NCBI GenBank assembly: GCA_023238725.1
Contig: CM041535.1
Location: 22,191,230-22,255,229, forward strand
Source: Scortum barcoo
Taxonomy: Eukaryota; Chordata; Actinopteri; Centrarchiformes; Terapontidae
Direction: 5' to 3'
Length of the DNA stretch: 64,000 nt
The notes under the pieces are model-generated. The model searched no databases and had not been told where the DNA came from. It saw nothing but the letters and a program-made list of their open reading frames with translations. Position numbers and translations under genes: made by a program. Positions 1 through 13,247 of this stretch are shown in pieces; position 1 is the stretch's first letter; every line of letters starts with the position of its first letter.

Positions 1-3000
1 GCGGATCAAGAGGCGGTGAGGTGGAACACGTGCAACACACACAACATACACACGTACACACACACACAAAAAGGGGGCACTGTGTGACTGAGAGGTAGTT
101 TCATTGATATTGATTTGTAAATTAGCTAATGAGCTGAATGAGAAATGGAGAATTTATTAGGGTAGGCAAAGAGAGGGGATGAGGGAGCACAGCTATCACA
201 CATCCCTCAGACCCACTCTGGGGAAACCTGGCGAGTGGAATTGGGTGCTGTTGTGGGCGTCTAACCATTATATGTGTTTTTGTAGCTGTTGTGCGTTGGT
301 AAGTTTGCCTAGGAAGTTCAGAGACCGACACGTCTGTATGTGTGCATGCAATGTGTTTGCGTGCGTGTTGTGGCGTGCCAAGCTCTGTGCATTTATCGCC
401 GACCATTTATCCACCCGACTGTCCATCTGCCCACTTGTCTCTCTGGCTGTTTGTATGCGAGTCTAATCAGGAGGTCTTTAAATGTTTTATTGGCCCATTT
501 ACAAACCAAACTGACCAATTCATCCCGTTGACTTGAGACAATTGGGGCGGGGGGGAGCAAAGAAGCAGGATTGTGTGTGTCTGCATGTGTGTGTGTAGTT
601 TGGGGCAAGTAGAGGTTTGCACCGAATGCTCCTAATAAGCCACCAAGGGTGCAAATTGGAACACTTCTTATCTCTCCAACTGTCTCAGTGTCAACACTTT
701 TCCAAATCTCTACAGCTGGGGATAATTTTCATCTACACATAAACACAAACACAAAGGAACACATGTGCACACAAAACCCTGCTGTGTGCTGGTGGTTATC
801 CGAAGGCCAAACACCAAACTTAGATGTCAGATAATTTTAAATTTGGATTCTGAGCCGTATGAATGATAAACTTCCTATCATTAATCTTCATGTGGGCTTT
901 TTTCTTTTTGTTTTTTCTTTTATCTTCTACTCTACCAGGTTAAACCATAACTGTATACCTCAGGTCTTTATCGACCCAAGGCCTCGTTTTATTGAATTTA
1001 GCGGCCATCTCGCTTGTAGTATTTGTTGTTAAAATTGTTCTATGGGGTCACAAATAATAAAAAAACATGCTTTTATAATGTTTTTTCAAAATGTAAGAGA
1101 CATCGGGTCATATTATGTGGTCCTGTTTGGCCTCATGGTAGCGCTGTTCCCTCACTGATACTATGAATAACCACAATATTGAAATATTTAAAAAAAGGAC
1201 AGCTTTGATATTTTGATGACAGCTGCTCTCAGGATTGCTGCTATAAGCGCAACATTAGTTTCACTGAACAAATTCCCAGTCCGGAAAACAAGAAGACAAT
1301 TTGCAGTTTCCCAGAAATCCTTGGTCTTCAGCTGTTGTAGCCATGCTTGGAGGTGCCACAACTTCCAAAAGCTGACGAATAATCTAAGTCTTCGGTTTGT
1401 CGAGAAACAAAACAGCTTCAGCTTCTGAAAAAATGCTGGAGATGCCACATCCATCTCACAACCAATGACTACAAGCGGGTGGTTGGTGCCAGTTTATAAT
1501 AAGTAACAGTGGCCAATGTGTCAGACACTGTATACAGTAATAACATTAAACATAATAGGTCACACTGAAATACATGAATACAATGACTGTCAAAATGTGA
1601 CAAATGGCAAAAAAAAAAATAATATTGAATGTTTGAAAAACAACCATCCACTTAAAAAGGTTAAACTGCTACTGTGTTATACAGTAATTGAAAAGAAATT
1701 CCACTCTCAGACTAAGGTTTTTGAAGGGTGACAGTTATAAAATAATACTTGACTCTTGTGACCCGCCCCAAAGCTCCGCAATCGTTTTTGATCCCAACCC
1801 ACAGTTTTAAGAAAATTACTGAGCAGAGCCCATTCCACTGTTTCTGTTCAGGTTACATCAGTGTCAGAAGGCATCTGAATCACTCCAGAGGCACTCCATC
1901 TCTGCTTTTTTTTTTACCACCCCTCCCCCTCATTATCTACTTGTGCACCAGATCTCCAGTTCCCATCCCTCTCTCATCTCGCTCTCTCACACAGACTAGC
2001 AATCATCCACTCATGTTTCCTCTTTCTCCTCTGCCTAAAATTGAATTCCCCAAGATGAGCAACAATAATAAGTTGCTAACATTAAGAAGGAAACACAACC
2101 TAACAATCCAATCAGGTCTCGCGTTATTTGTGTTGGATTTGTGTGCTGTGAGTATTGATACTTCTGCCTCAACCTGGCCGTGCATCAGTCTGTAGCACCC
2201 ATCAAATTATGATGTCAGCATATCAAAGCAATGTTTTACTTATGGCAACGCAAAACTGCTTTCTACTGTAATATCCCACTTTTAACTGATGATTATTTTT
2301 CATTTCCTCTTTTTTGTGTACATGTTACATATATGTACTACCACCATTGTAGCTTTTTTATTTACACCAAAGTTTGACTGAATTAATTGTTTATGATGTA
2401 TATCAACACTACATCTGCCCCATGATTCCCTCAAGATCTGGCACAGATAAATCACAGACATTTGTTTGACGGTTGAGAGAAGCGGTGACTAATGGCACAA
2501 TGCTCACAGGACACACGCCTGTTTGTGTGCGAGGCGTTTGTTGTGCCGGTAAAACATGCTATGAGTTGCAGTGATGCATGTGCTCACTGCAAACAGCCTA
2601 GGAATCTGATAGTTATAAGATTTACCAGCAGTAAGAAAATCAGCTCCTCAGCACAGCTCAACAGCATCACTGTCAGGTCAGAATGCATATTAAGTTACGC
2701 TGGATGAAACAGACACTCTTCAGGAAAATTAACATTTACTGTTGATGTCAAATAATGAAGACTATTTTAATTTGTCATTCTGTGTGCATACACCCTCCAT
2801 ATGAAGCTACTTAAAAAATAAACAACAGAACAACATGTTAAATGAGATACTCTAAACAGATGCATAACTGAATTCAAATGATTAAAACATCTGCTGTCAT
2901 CGGATTGCAGGCATCTGTTACATAAGCCGCGTTATGACAACTGATTGCCATCAACCTGAATCTTATATATAAATCTCCCTGAGGTCCATAGGTACCACAT

Positions 3001-5129
3001 ATGTGCCCACACACTACATGTGTGACTATGGTCACTTATGTGCAGGTCACAACCTGAAGGCTCCACAGCACATAAAGCGACTTCTACTCCAATACATTTA
3101 AGTGGTATCATGGCAACTGGAAACACAGACAAAATAATACAGTAGCTTCAGGGAATGGTTTATGGAGCCTGGTATTTTTCATGAAGTGTCAGAGCTTTTG
3201 CCAAGGCAGCTCAAATTGATTCAAACTGAGGATTGAGAACTCACACACGTACAATATGCAAACACACGGCAGACATGTACAGTACATGACAAGTAAGATC
3301 TTACTCGCACAGGTACGGCAAAAAACACACACCTCCATATGCACTTACACACTCACAGGCTAACCTGCTGGCCTTATTCAAGATAATGAACTACTTTTGA
3401 CATTTCTTTGACAGTTTTACTTTTTAAGACGTACTGGTCTGCTTATGAACATGACTTGTAGAACTGCAATAACCAACATGGAAGACTTAAGTAAATTAGA
3501 GAAAATGCATAAAAAGAAAACAAAGTGTTTTGTTTCTCGTGTGGTTTGAGCCACAAAGTGGAATAAAGATTCAGGATTTTACTCTCTTTACTTTGACAGG
3601 ATCCAGGTGTCTCTCAAAATGTACTGAGGCTTGTTCAGAACCCTGCAGCTGATGCACTGCATTGCACACACTTCCGTAATACAGCAAATGCAGCACTTTG
3701 AGAGTGTCGGTGTCACCCTGTTTTTTTAACAAAAATTCTACTGAAGACTTTTTGGACAAACCATCTCCCAGACATCCAGAAAAAGATACGCGTATACCTG
3801 CATTTACACACACACTCACTCTTACACTTGTGAGCGAGAGAGTGATGCTGTCTGTTTTACCGCTCATCAATCACTGTTTAGTTTTGTCCAGGGACGGAGA
3901 TGGAACGACAAATTGTCTGCTATGGATAAAATGAAAAGATATGAGCAGAGAGGGGAGCAAACGAGAAGCAAAAAGAGGGGCAACACATTTCTGGCTAAGA
4001 GGCTACGGAGGTAAAAAGCTGTTAATTGTCATTTTTAAAGTCATATCATTTTGGGCTTGTTTTTTTTTTTTAATGTCATCTTTTGTGAACCTGGAAAGGT
4101 CAGCAGGCTATTGAAGGAACCCTTGGTTACCCTCGTTCAGCAGCTGGAATGAAGCAGTGACTCCATTTCCCTATTAAGGCCACATAATGAATATGTACTT
4201 AACTCTTCTCAGAAATATATCAGGCTAAATGTTTAGACAGGGAGAATTCCTCTGGTGGAAACCAGGCTAATGAGTGTTGGTTCGTTAGTGTGCAGGAATT
4301 TTCCCTCTCTCTCTGTCATTTCTGACTAAAAGTAATCTGACCCAGTGTTCCCCAGAGCCGTCCTCTGTCCTGTTACATCCAGTTCTGGCCCTCGGGTCAG
4401 AGGAATCCTGACTCTGTACTCATCCAGAAAGCTATAGTTCCACTCTCTGTCTTCAAAGATGGCTCCTGTGCTGACGGCAGCTGCTCATAAAGGTTGGAAC
4501 TGCATCACAGTAGCTCGAGGTCAGGCATTCATCGCCCTGTATAACACACTATGGTAGATACACCGAAGCGTTAAGGATGCACTGTTTGTGACATGAAGAG
4601 AGCAAGCATATTTACTGGCTTGATGCTAATCAGGGTAAGTATAATTCAGCAGCCCCATGTAACCCTCACACGTACTTGTATATCTGAATGAGTATAACCT
4701 TACTTGGCTGGCTTTGGCTTATTTTGGTCTGTATGTCCCCAAAACGAAAGGATAAAAAGACTCTTTTCAGGATATCCTTCAGAACTGAGGCATTATACTG
4801 TGTAAACTTTTGATCGCTTCTCCTTGGCAAAGCTTCAACAAACACTTTTGCCTACGACATCCAGATCTCCTGAAACTTCTTCGCTCTGCAGTTGACTGGA
4901 TCCTCAGAATTTCCGTCATATTTCATAGCAACATTTTTCTGTTCGTTGTTTGTTTTTAAGAAGCTGTGGACACCTGAGCTTTAATTAGAAATGAATCAAT
5001 TCAAGAGTTAAACGCAGAACTAGGAAACGATGACAAATGCTGGTGGTGATGGTGGGTCTCATTGCCTTGCTGGTTATCCGGCATGCAGATAGACATACCT
5101 TTTCACACACATCACTTTCACCGTGGCAC
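1..5129. other. Intronic sequence, no gene seen
   Basis: Contains short CA-rich stretches (about 34-68 and 3241-3360), TG-rich stretches (about 330-370 and 571-597) and ordinary AT-rich sequence. Short frames such as 1749-2195 (+) have no family features and run through pyrimidine-rich sequence. Nothing else was recognised. Confidence 0.6.
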
Positions 5130-5386
5130 GTGCAATACCATCAACCTCTCTTGTGCAATAGACATTCCAATACTTGAATGTGTATAGTTTTTTTTTTCTT
5201 TGCCTGCACACTTATTGTTTATTATTTACTTGTATATTATATACTGTGTATTATTTACTTGTATTTTTGTATTTATGCTTTTCTATTTATCAGCCTAAAG
5301 CGTCATTGAAGTAAGAATTTTCATTGTACAGTGAAACCTGTTTTTATCTGTGCAAATGACAATAAAACACTTGAATCTTGAATCTT
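5130..5386 (+). mobile_element. LINE-2-like 3' untranslated tail fragment
   Basis: The segment is T-rich and ends in AATTTTCATTGTACAGTG, then GCAAATGACAATAAAACAC and a short repeated TTGAATC tail (5369-5385). This arrangement (ATTTCATTGTACAGTG, then ATGACAATAAA, then a short tandem repeat) is, from my knowledge of fish genomes, the 3' end of L2/Maui-type non-LTR retrotransposons. No reverse-transcriptase coding sequence precedes it, so the copy is a dead, strongly 5'-truncated insertion. The left edge is approximate. Confidence 0.7.
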
Positions 5387-8300
5387 TACTTTATTACTTA
5401 TTACTTATGATAGAAACAAAAAGTGATAAAGTTTCTAAATCTAAAAAAAAACTGGTGCGTAGCTGCAATGCAGTTTATCAGAGTTCAGAATCAAAGAGAT
5501 TCGAAAATGCTGCAAGAGGGTCTCATAACTCATCTATAATGACAGAGCAAGTTGAAGGTATATTACTCACTGTTAAAACTAGATAACATGGACATAATGG
5601 ACCGGAAACAAGATCAATCTGATTAGGGAAACCATTTGTCCGTGGCTGCAAAATACACCCCCGCTGTTACAACGGCAACCCACCCATTCGCGGCCTTGTA
5701 AGGATACTATCAAAGGTGATTCCTTGCTTTCTGTAAACAGACATCAGCTCACCTGTAGTAGCTATTAACTATTACAGGAACTGAGCAACAGTGCTTTTTT
5801 TTTTTCTTTTTCACACACATACACACACACAGAGAGTCTAGGTGCGAACAAGAGAAGATGAAAGAAAACAAGTACAGTGAAAATGAATCATGTCTGCGAA
5901 AAAAAGGAACAGGGAGAAAAAGAAGGAAATGTAAAAGGAAGAAAAGTGAGGACAAGCTGGGTGATGATTAGAAAAAGGAAGAAGGGGGAGAACAAAGAGG
6001 AGGTATGGAAAACAAAAAAAAAGACAGGAACAAGAAGGATGACGGGTAAAATTGCGAGCGAGTCAAGAGGGGCCAAAAACATATAGACGAGAGAAAAACA
6101 AGGAGGAGTGTGAGACTGATGCACAGTGGGAGGAACGATAAGGCCCTGTGTCTATACCCCCTGCGATTCATGAGAAAATACTCTGTAGAAATGTAATGGC
6201 ACCCATACTGTTAAATTGTTGAACTGTGATATCCACTGCCGGAGTGACAGCTCCCTGTATCTGAGTGAGGTGAGCGCGTTACTGACAGGCGGCGTGATTA
6301 GGGCGTCGACATCCGAATTCCGAGACAAAAGCTCCCGAGACAAAAAGGAGCGAAGTGGGACAAAGCAAGACGCAGATAAAAAAAGAAAATGAGTGTGACA
6401 GAAAGGATAATTGACTGCATTTAAAAGCTACAGGCTAACAAAGACCGGCCTTCGCTGGTCATTACACAGTGATTGCAAATACCACACACAGTTAAGTGCA
6501 AATGGGTCACCTCCTTAGTATCATTACTAGTATTAATACAAAAGAGAGAAAGAGAGAGTGGATGAGAGAGGAAAAGAGCGGAACATAGCTTATTATTGGA
6601 TATACATAGTCATAACCTTCACAAGGAGACAGACAAAGAAAGAGTCACAGGTTTTGTGTGGAAAGAAGTGTTGACTATAACTAATGCAGTTCAGTCACTT
6701 CCTCTGTCTCCTGAATATCAAATATTACACTGTGGTCTAAACAAACACTCGAGAAGTTTTGATTTACCACGCTGATGATGCCGTCTGATCATGCTTCTAA
6801 AAGAATGCTCTGTCAAACTGCAGCTGATGAATTTCGCCGAGATACCAGCTGATGTATTTAGCACTCTGGAATAAAGGCTAACTTTGCATTTGCCGCCGTC
6901 GTACCGTGGTTAACTTGTAATGTGCGCCAGTGTCTGCAGAGTGCTGCTATGTTATCAGCACTGTCATGACTGATGGCAGGTATATGTGGCATTGTTAGCC
7001 TGATGTGCGAACTTAATCAACTCATGTTTCCTTGAGGTTTCAGTGTTGAAGATGCCTACAGCTGCCACCACTCCAGCCAATGGCAACCGAATGGACGTTT
7101 GCTCCGACATTTGGCAATATGCAGGATTTTACTCAAACAAAGTGCGTCTCAATCATCATATCAAGTCATGATGAATTTATTTAAAAAGAAAATAAAAACT
7201 CATCCAGGATGCTTCAGTCAAACTCCAAACCATCCCAAGCAAGCAGTGCACTCCAAAATAGTAACTTTACACCAAAAAAACAATAAAATGGTCTTAACAA
7301 CACATAATATATTCAGCATGGTGACCCGGATTATTTCAGTTATTCATTGTGGTAATCAAATTGCAAACAGCTGCCTCAACTTGATCTAATGTGTCAATAT
7401 GATAATTGCACAGCTACAAAACAGGAGCTTGGGCCCAGAAAAGTCACTGTGCTGCAATTAGAACAACATTAGTGCAATTTTTTTAGGGGCTGCACAAAAA
7501 AAAGCAGCATTAAGTAAACACTGCTTTTACAGGGTAATTCCACTCTTTTTTTTATCTTCACATTATGCTCCTGTATTTTAGAACAAGATCTCTTCACATC
7601 CTGTCAACACAATAACATTTTCACTTCATGAAGACCTGTTTACATTCAATTGACTGATAATCTGAAACATGAAAACATAACTAAATGCACAAAATTCAAT
7701 CTAAATTTCTATTATCTAATTTTATTTAAAACCTGGGGTAAATTTCCTGTCGGTTACGACCGTTCATCAATGCCACAGCAGAGATTTTGGAGAGAGGAGA
7801 TTCTGAAAAAGACTCCACTCACACAGCTTAACAACCGTGTCCATTAGGGCACACAACATGAGCCGTAACCCTGTCACTGCAACTGCGACGCAAATCCTCT
7901 AGTGCACTGGTTAGACCGTGAACACGACTTTCCACTCTGTACTACACAGGTCTCTTGAAGCGGGCCGTCTTGCAGGACATGCTGTCTTTCAGCGTGTGCC
8001 TCCATCCTCCCTCTGTTCTCTTTCGTTTGGTTTAGCTGTCTTCAGGTTCAAGTAAAAATAGGAGGGCCATCCCAAAAAAAGATGACTCACAAATGTCCTT
8101 GTTCAGCTGTATAACCAGCCATTGGTTTTCACCGACTTATCTGCATTTGTGTGGACACCTTATAGCTAAATACAGTAGGTGGTAGAAAATGGGGGTGGTG
8201 GATGAACTGAGATAAAGAAGTTCACTTGCCAACAAAAGATGGCAAAAGAAGTTGGATGGTGAGACTGTGAGAATGTGCGCCGTGTTCCTTCTTTTCAAAC

Positions 8301-9765
8301 TTTTCTTTCTTCGTGGGAACTCGGTGAACACGTTCTCCTTAAAAAGTAGTACACAAGCTCATAGACACTCCATTTACCTCCAAAGGGACTTATTGACTTA
8401 TCTATTGCAGATAAGGTAGCGAGGTATTCACATGGATCAAACTGCATTGTTTTGGTGAAAATCAAAGATGTTCCACATCAATGCATCAAATCATTTTTCA
8501 GTGTGAGAAAGTTTGCAGCCCAGACTAAAACAAACCCAGTATTAATATGTCCTGAGGCTTCTAACAGACATCAAAGACGCTGCAGCTCCCGATTAAAAGT
8601 GTGCCTCATCACAAGCAGCTGGTTTAAAAAAAAAAAAATCTGAATCTCAAATACTAAATATTTAGAATGACTACATTTTAAAAATGCTGTCCACCCAAGG
8701 AAAATGCCCTTTAAGCAGGTTTCGATAATAAATGAAAATAAGCCTTATCAACTGATTTGCTCACTGCTGGTAGTTCATTCATCTTCTGGCTGGATCTAGG
8801 GGAGCGCCTTCACCTCTCTTCCACTCTGCAAGCTGGCACATTGCTTCCCTGAGATGAAAGAATTGCCACACTGCAGACATTTTCTTTTCCTCCGACTGGA
8901 AAAATAAAGTATTTCATTGTCTGTGTCAGCCTCATTGATCCTCATGGAAGCATTATTGGAAGATCTCTTTGATGCTGCGGGTACAACGGACCACCAGCAC
9001 ACCAATGACCCCTTTATGTTAAGATTGCAACTGTCACAGTAATCACTTCTGTTATTGTATTTTCATGAAAACTTTGTTTTTGAGGGAAGAGGCTTACTGG
9101 CATATTCGTTTATTTCAAATCGCTACTGGTCACCGCTGCAGGTCATTAAAAGTCATTAGTTGCTGGATGCACTTTAAATGGGACAGCCACGATGCCATTT
9201 GCTGACTCGATACTGAAAAGATTAAATTTGATTCTGCTGCAAACGTTCATATTCTTCATGCATGGCACTGGCAAATAGTAAATGGAAACAGAGATTTGTC
9301 TAGGAGAGAGGATGGAAATGATCTGAAGAAATCAGCTTTTTATATTCATACGTTTTCTGCGACTCTTGGGGTACTTGTTTGTTTCTTTCCCGTGGTGATG
9401 TGGATTCCACTTTACAGTTTGGTTTGTTGTGTTGTGCTATGTGCTGGGCTGAGCCACACTTAGTCTGTTTTTTTTTTCCTCTCTGTTTTAGAAGTCTCAG
9501 GGTTGAAAGGCATAGAGGCAGTGTCTGGAAATTGGAAGTCATGCTTCCTAATCCCCCAGCATTTGAATACACAGGAGAGGGTATGCAGTCACACACACTT
9601 GCGCACATGCAGCTACAAAAAAAAAAAAAGGACGTATACAAAGAGGAGTGCAGACAAATACATAATATAGAAAAAATAATTTAAAAAAAGACCCACAAAG
9701 ACTTATCCAGAGGAGAACAATCCAAACAAATAGATTGAGCACACAGCATACACACATACAGTAAT

Positions 9766-9788
9766 ACACACACACACACACACACACA
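9766..9788. repeat. (AC)n microsatellite
   Basis: Uninterrupted AC dinucleotide run of 23 bp. Confidence 0.95.
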
Positions 9789-9854
9789 ATTTGATTGCAG
9801 CTGCATACAAATCCATTAATAAATCAAACACAGTCACTGAATATTAATCACACA

Positions 9855-10080
9855 TGTAGAGAAAAGGAGAAGGGCTGAGGATGGGTCTTAGAACTGGAGT
9901 TAGCTGGTGATAAAGAGTGGGGCAGTGGAAAGAAGAAATGGGGAGGAAGGATGGATGGCAGTGGGAGGTAGAGGGACGAGGGGGGGGGGGGACATGGAGG
10001 AGAGACGGAGCCATGGGGCCAGATGGAGAATGTATGAGAAATCAAGAGTGAGAATGAAATACAGGGCAGGAGGAAGAGAA
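9855..10080. repeat. Purine-rich tract (plus strand)
   Basis: The plus strand is dominated by A and G with many GGAGG and GAGA words and a G run near 9980-9990, followed directly by the (CA)n at 10108. Frames across it, for example 9907-10155 (+), reflect composition and not a gene. Confidence 0.7.
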
Positions 10081-10107
10081 ATATTGGCTTTCTTTCACAG
10101 TCACAGT

Positions 10108-10135
<28 letters not shown>
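10108..10135. repeat. (CA)n microsatellite
   Basis: 14 perfect CA units. Confidence 0.95.
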
Positions 10136-10138
<3 letters not shown>

Positions 10139-10252
10139 GCCTTATTGTGTTTTAATGCAGTTTAATGGGGCCCATTCTCTAGGCTTTGGGGGAGTGCGAC
10201 CAATTCATTACTATGCTGTACACACCATCTCTCTGAGCTGAAGCAAGGAATT

Positions 10253-10273
10253 GAGAGAGAGAGAGAGAGAGAG
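10253..10273. repeat. (GA)n microsatellite
   Basis: Perfect GA run of 21 bp. Confidence 0.95.
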
Positions 10274-13089
10274 CATCAAGTTTTTTTTCCTCCCAACTTT
10301 GACTTATATTTTGGGCTTTTCTCTCTCTCTCATTGTCTCTCATTTGGCCTCTATTATTTAGCCAAGGCTCTTCATGTCTTTGCTTGAAGGGCCAAAATGG
10401 CGTTTAATACCGTTTTCTAGAAATTACGCATGCTTTCCATTACTGCTGATCCATTTTCTAAATAATACTATACTGCAGTATACTATAGTGCTCAGTTTTA
10501 CATAATTTTTGTATTCTAATGGGGTTCCAAAGACTTCACCACTCATCTTTGAATGTCTGAGCACTTAATCTTTTCACCTGCATCCTCGTGTCTTTCGGGA
10601 ACAGGCCCTACGCACCTTCTACTACTCACCCTCTCTTTTTTTTTTTTTCAGCGACCAGTGTGACAACAATGAAAGCCAAGGTTGACTTCGTCACACTCCA
10701 CTTGCCTCTGCTGCCCTTGTCCCTTAGTAATCACCGCCAGACATGTTTCATCTGCCTTGGCACCCAGTGTGCTGCTGTCAGCACAGAAAACCCACCTGCA
10801 TGCCTGGACAGCTATTCCAGTCATCCAAGGGTAAACCACTGACGGGTTATCTTTCAGTGCTCTCCTCTCATGGTGTTGTACTTGGATGGTGGCAGCAGTG
10901 AGCGGTATGGCGACGGTTCTCCCATTCTCCTCTCTCAGACCGTTCGCTTAACTCATCATCATTACTTGTCAGCAGGCAGAGGCTGATTGTAAAATTCATC
11001 AAGACTCCAGTTGTGGCACCATGCCCTTTCTTCCCAACAAACAAAGAAAACCGAGCTTGGGAAGCATCATGGAAAATGAAGACATCCCAACTCTTGCCTG
11101 CCCCTTAACTGGCTTTATATTTGCTATAGTAATAAGCAAAATACGTTTCTAAAGTCAATTCCAGCAATGAGGGAGGACCACTACATGTCTCATCAAATTC
11201 TACTCAAATATCTTTGGAAATTAATCAGGTCAAAGACGACAACCTTCAGTGGTGAGCCTCTGTCTGGACAAACACCTCTATTTGGCTCAAGCTCTTCAGC
11301 GTGGAGTGAAGCCAGTAATTGTGATTTCCCCATCGCAGAACACTCTCAGATGATTAATCAACCCTCTCCTCAGAGTGTAGTGGAAGTATTTTGCAGGGTG
11401 AAGTCCCCCACTCTGCTTATCGTGTCAGTGTTTCACTAATTGTAATTGTATGATATGAGCCATACACTTCTCGGCTACCTCTGGTCTACATTGATCTTGA
11501 GAGGTATTTGTTAAGTGTCAAGGGAGGACCTACTGGAGGCCGACACTGCTCTATTGGCGCTTAAATGATGGTCGTCGTGTAAGACTGGCTCGGTACCAGC
11601 AAGATAATAAGAAGGCACACATCTAAAAACAATGGCATGCTGTTGAAAACTCAGCAGTAATGTAAAATGTAAAATGTAAAGTTTCAAATGTAAAAATTTC
11701 AATGTGAAAATAAACAATTCTTCTTTACTACATTTAATTCTTGCCTAAAATCATTATAAAACTCTTTGTTGTTGCCACTTCAAAACCAATACGACCTACC
11801 TGTAAAGAATCTTTAACATCTCCCTTGAGTTGCATGTTAAGGAAAAGTTAATGTACAATCACCAAACATATACTTCATCACTGGTCTTCTTGTTATTAAC
11901 TGTTGGATATACTTATTAAGTATCAAACGGGTCAAGGTCACAGATATGTTGCACACCAAACTTTAGGCTGGATTATCTGTATAAGGAGCCCACCGTGGGG
12001 AGGAATTTATCTGCTCACTCTAAGAAAGTCTCACGTTTGTCAGGCAAGATTAGCTTACCAAAAAGCCACAAGGAATTTGGCTATCCATTAAAATGGTCAT
12101 TTTTTATTCAGAAGGAATTAAAGTGATGTCTTGCAGTGGTTCACCAGGCTGGGGGTTTGGACTCCCACACGTGTCAGTGTTAAAAAATTACATTACCTTC
12201 AGCACAAATCCAAAAAGTGTATGAAAACAGGACAAAAACCTTGAGGCTTTTCATTGCGACAAATCGAGTCAAAAGGCATTGACAAGAAAATAAAAATAGT
12301 CATTGGCACAATTCAAGAGATGTACACTGTTTTGGGCGCTAAAGCTACACGTGTTAACAAGCTGGTGGTGACAAATCTTAATGAAACTTTGAACACTTTA
12401 ATACACGCTCTGTATACAGATCCAGCATACTGCTGCCTCAGGGACACACACACATGTTCTCCTTCTCCACTTATGCCTCTGTCACTGTCTTGATCTTCCT
12501 TCTATTAACAAACACACACAGCCATGTACAGAGCATAATTCAATTAAGCTCTGCAGAGTGTAAGAGCTGGCTAGTGGTTTTCATGACCCTTCATTTCATT
12601 CACTCATGTCAGGTCATGTTTAGGGTAGCAGGCTTTTTTTTTTATGTCTTAAAGACTGGAGCCTCCATTAGACAAGATCCAAACAACTGTGCCTGCTTAA
12701 CCTCCCAACTCTCGTGTTATCATTATTATAAGAGTGCTGGTAGTATTTTTGGTGTATTTTTAGCCTCGACTAATTAAAATGTCAGCATATCAATGAAGTG
12801 TAAAAGGGTAATTAAATTATTTAGTGAAAGCAAAGTACATTTAACGTTCAGCCCAACAGTCTATTAATAATGCTAATTAGTTATCAATTATCACGCACAC
12901 AGTTTTAACATGCTTCATGGTTGCATATTTCCTTGCTCCATGCTTGTGCACATTGTTTGTGGGATAACAAATAAAGCTGGTGTTATTTAATGTTTTTTTT
13001 TACAATCATTAAATTTCCTGCAAAGACCAAAAGCAACAATTTATTTATCCAACTACTGTATATTTTGAACACATTGGTCTTTAAAACCT

Positions 13090-13247
13090 CAGACTCAGAG
13101 ACTCAGACTCGACTTTATTGATCCCTTTGGGATGACTCCCTCAGGGAAATTTAAGAAAACTTTGACTGTCAGAAGTGGGATTCGAATCCAGGGGAGACCT
13201 GAACGCAGACCTGAACGCAGCATCTTAGACCGCTCGACCATTCTGAC
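13090..13247 (-). mobile_element. Short tRNA-Leu-derived SINE with LINE-like tail
   Basis: Read on the minus strand from 13247, the first 80 nt (13168-13247) resemble tRNA-Leu(CAG). The 7-bp acceptor stem is perfect (GTCAGAA with TTCTGAC), there is a box A-like TGGTCGAGCGG (13230-13240) and a box B-like GGATTCGAATCC (13178-13189). The anticodon-arm sequence carries a perfect 12-bp tandem duplication (13196-13207 and 13208-13219) and most of the variable arm is missing, so it is not a functional tRNA. The remaining about 78 nt contain two small stem-loops (13137-13147 TCCCTCAGGGA; 13121-13133 ATCCCTTTGGGAT, plus-strand reading), then CAATAAAG and a TCTGAG-type repeat end. A tRNA head plus a LINE 3'-like tail is the classic SINE layout. 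No clear target-site duplication was seen. Confidence 0.8.

Larger units (their letters stand above)
5387..13089. other. Intronic sequence, no gene seen
   Basis: Holds a purine-rich tract (about 5850-6110), several A or T runs, and the microsatellites at 9766, 10108 and 10253. A 14-bp palindrome TATACTGCAGTATA lies at 10469-10482, and imperfect ATGTAAA repeats at about 11658-11695. The short frames are unrelated to known families. Confidence 0.55.

Noticed and set aside
13168..13247. Functional tRNA-Leu gene
   Set aside because: The anticodon arm is duplicated and cannot form its stem, the variable arm is mostly missing, and a LINE-like tail follows. It is a SINE head or tRNA pseudogene.
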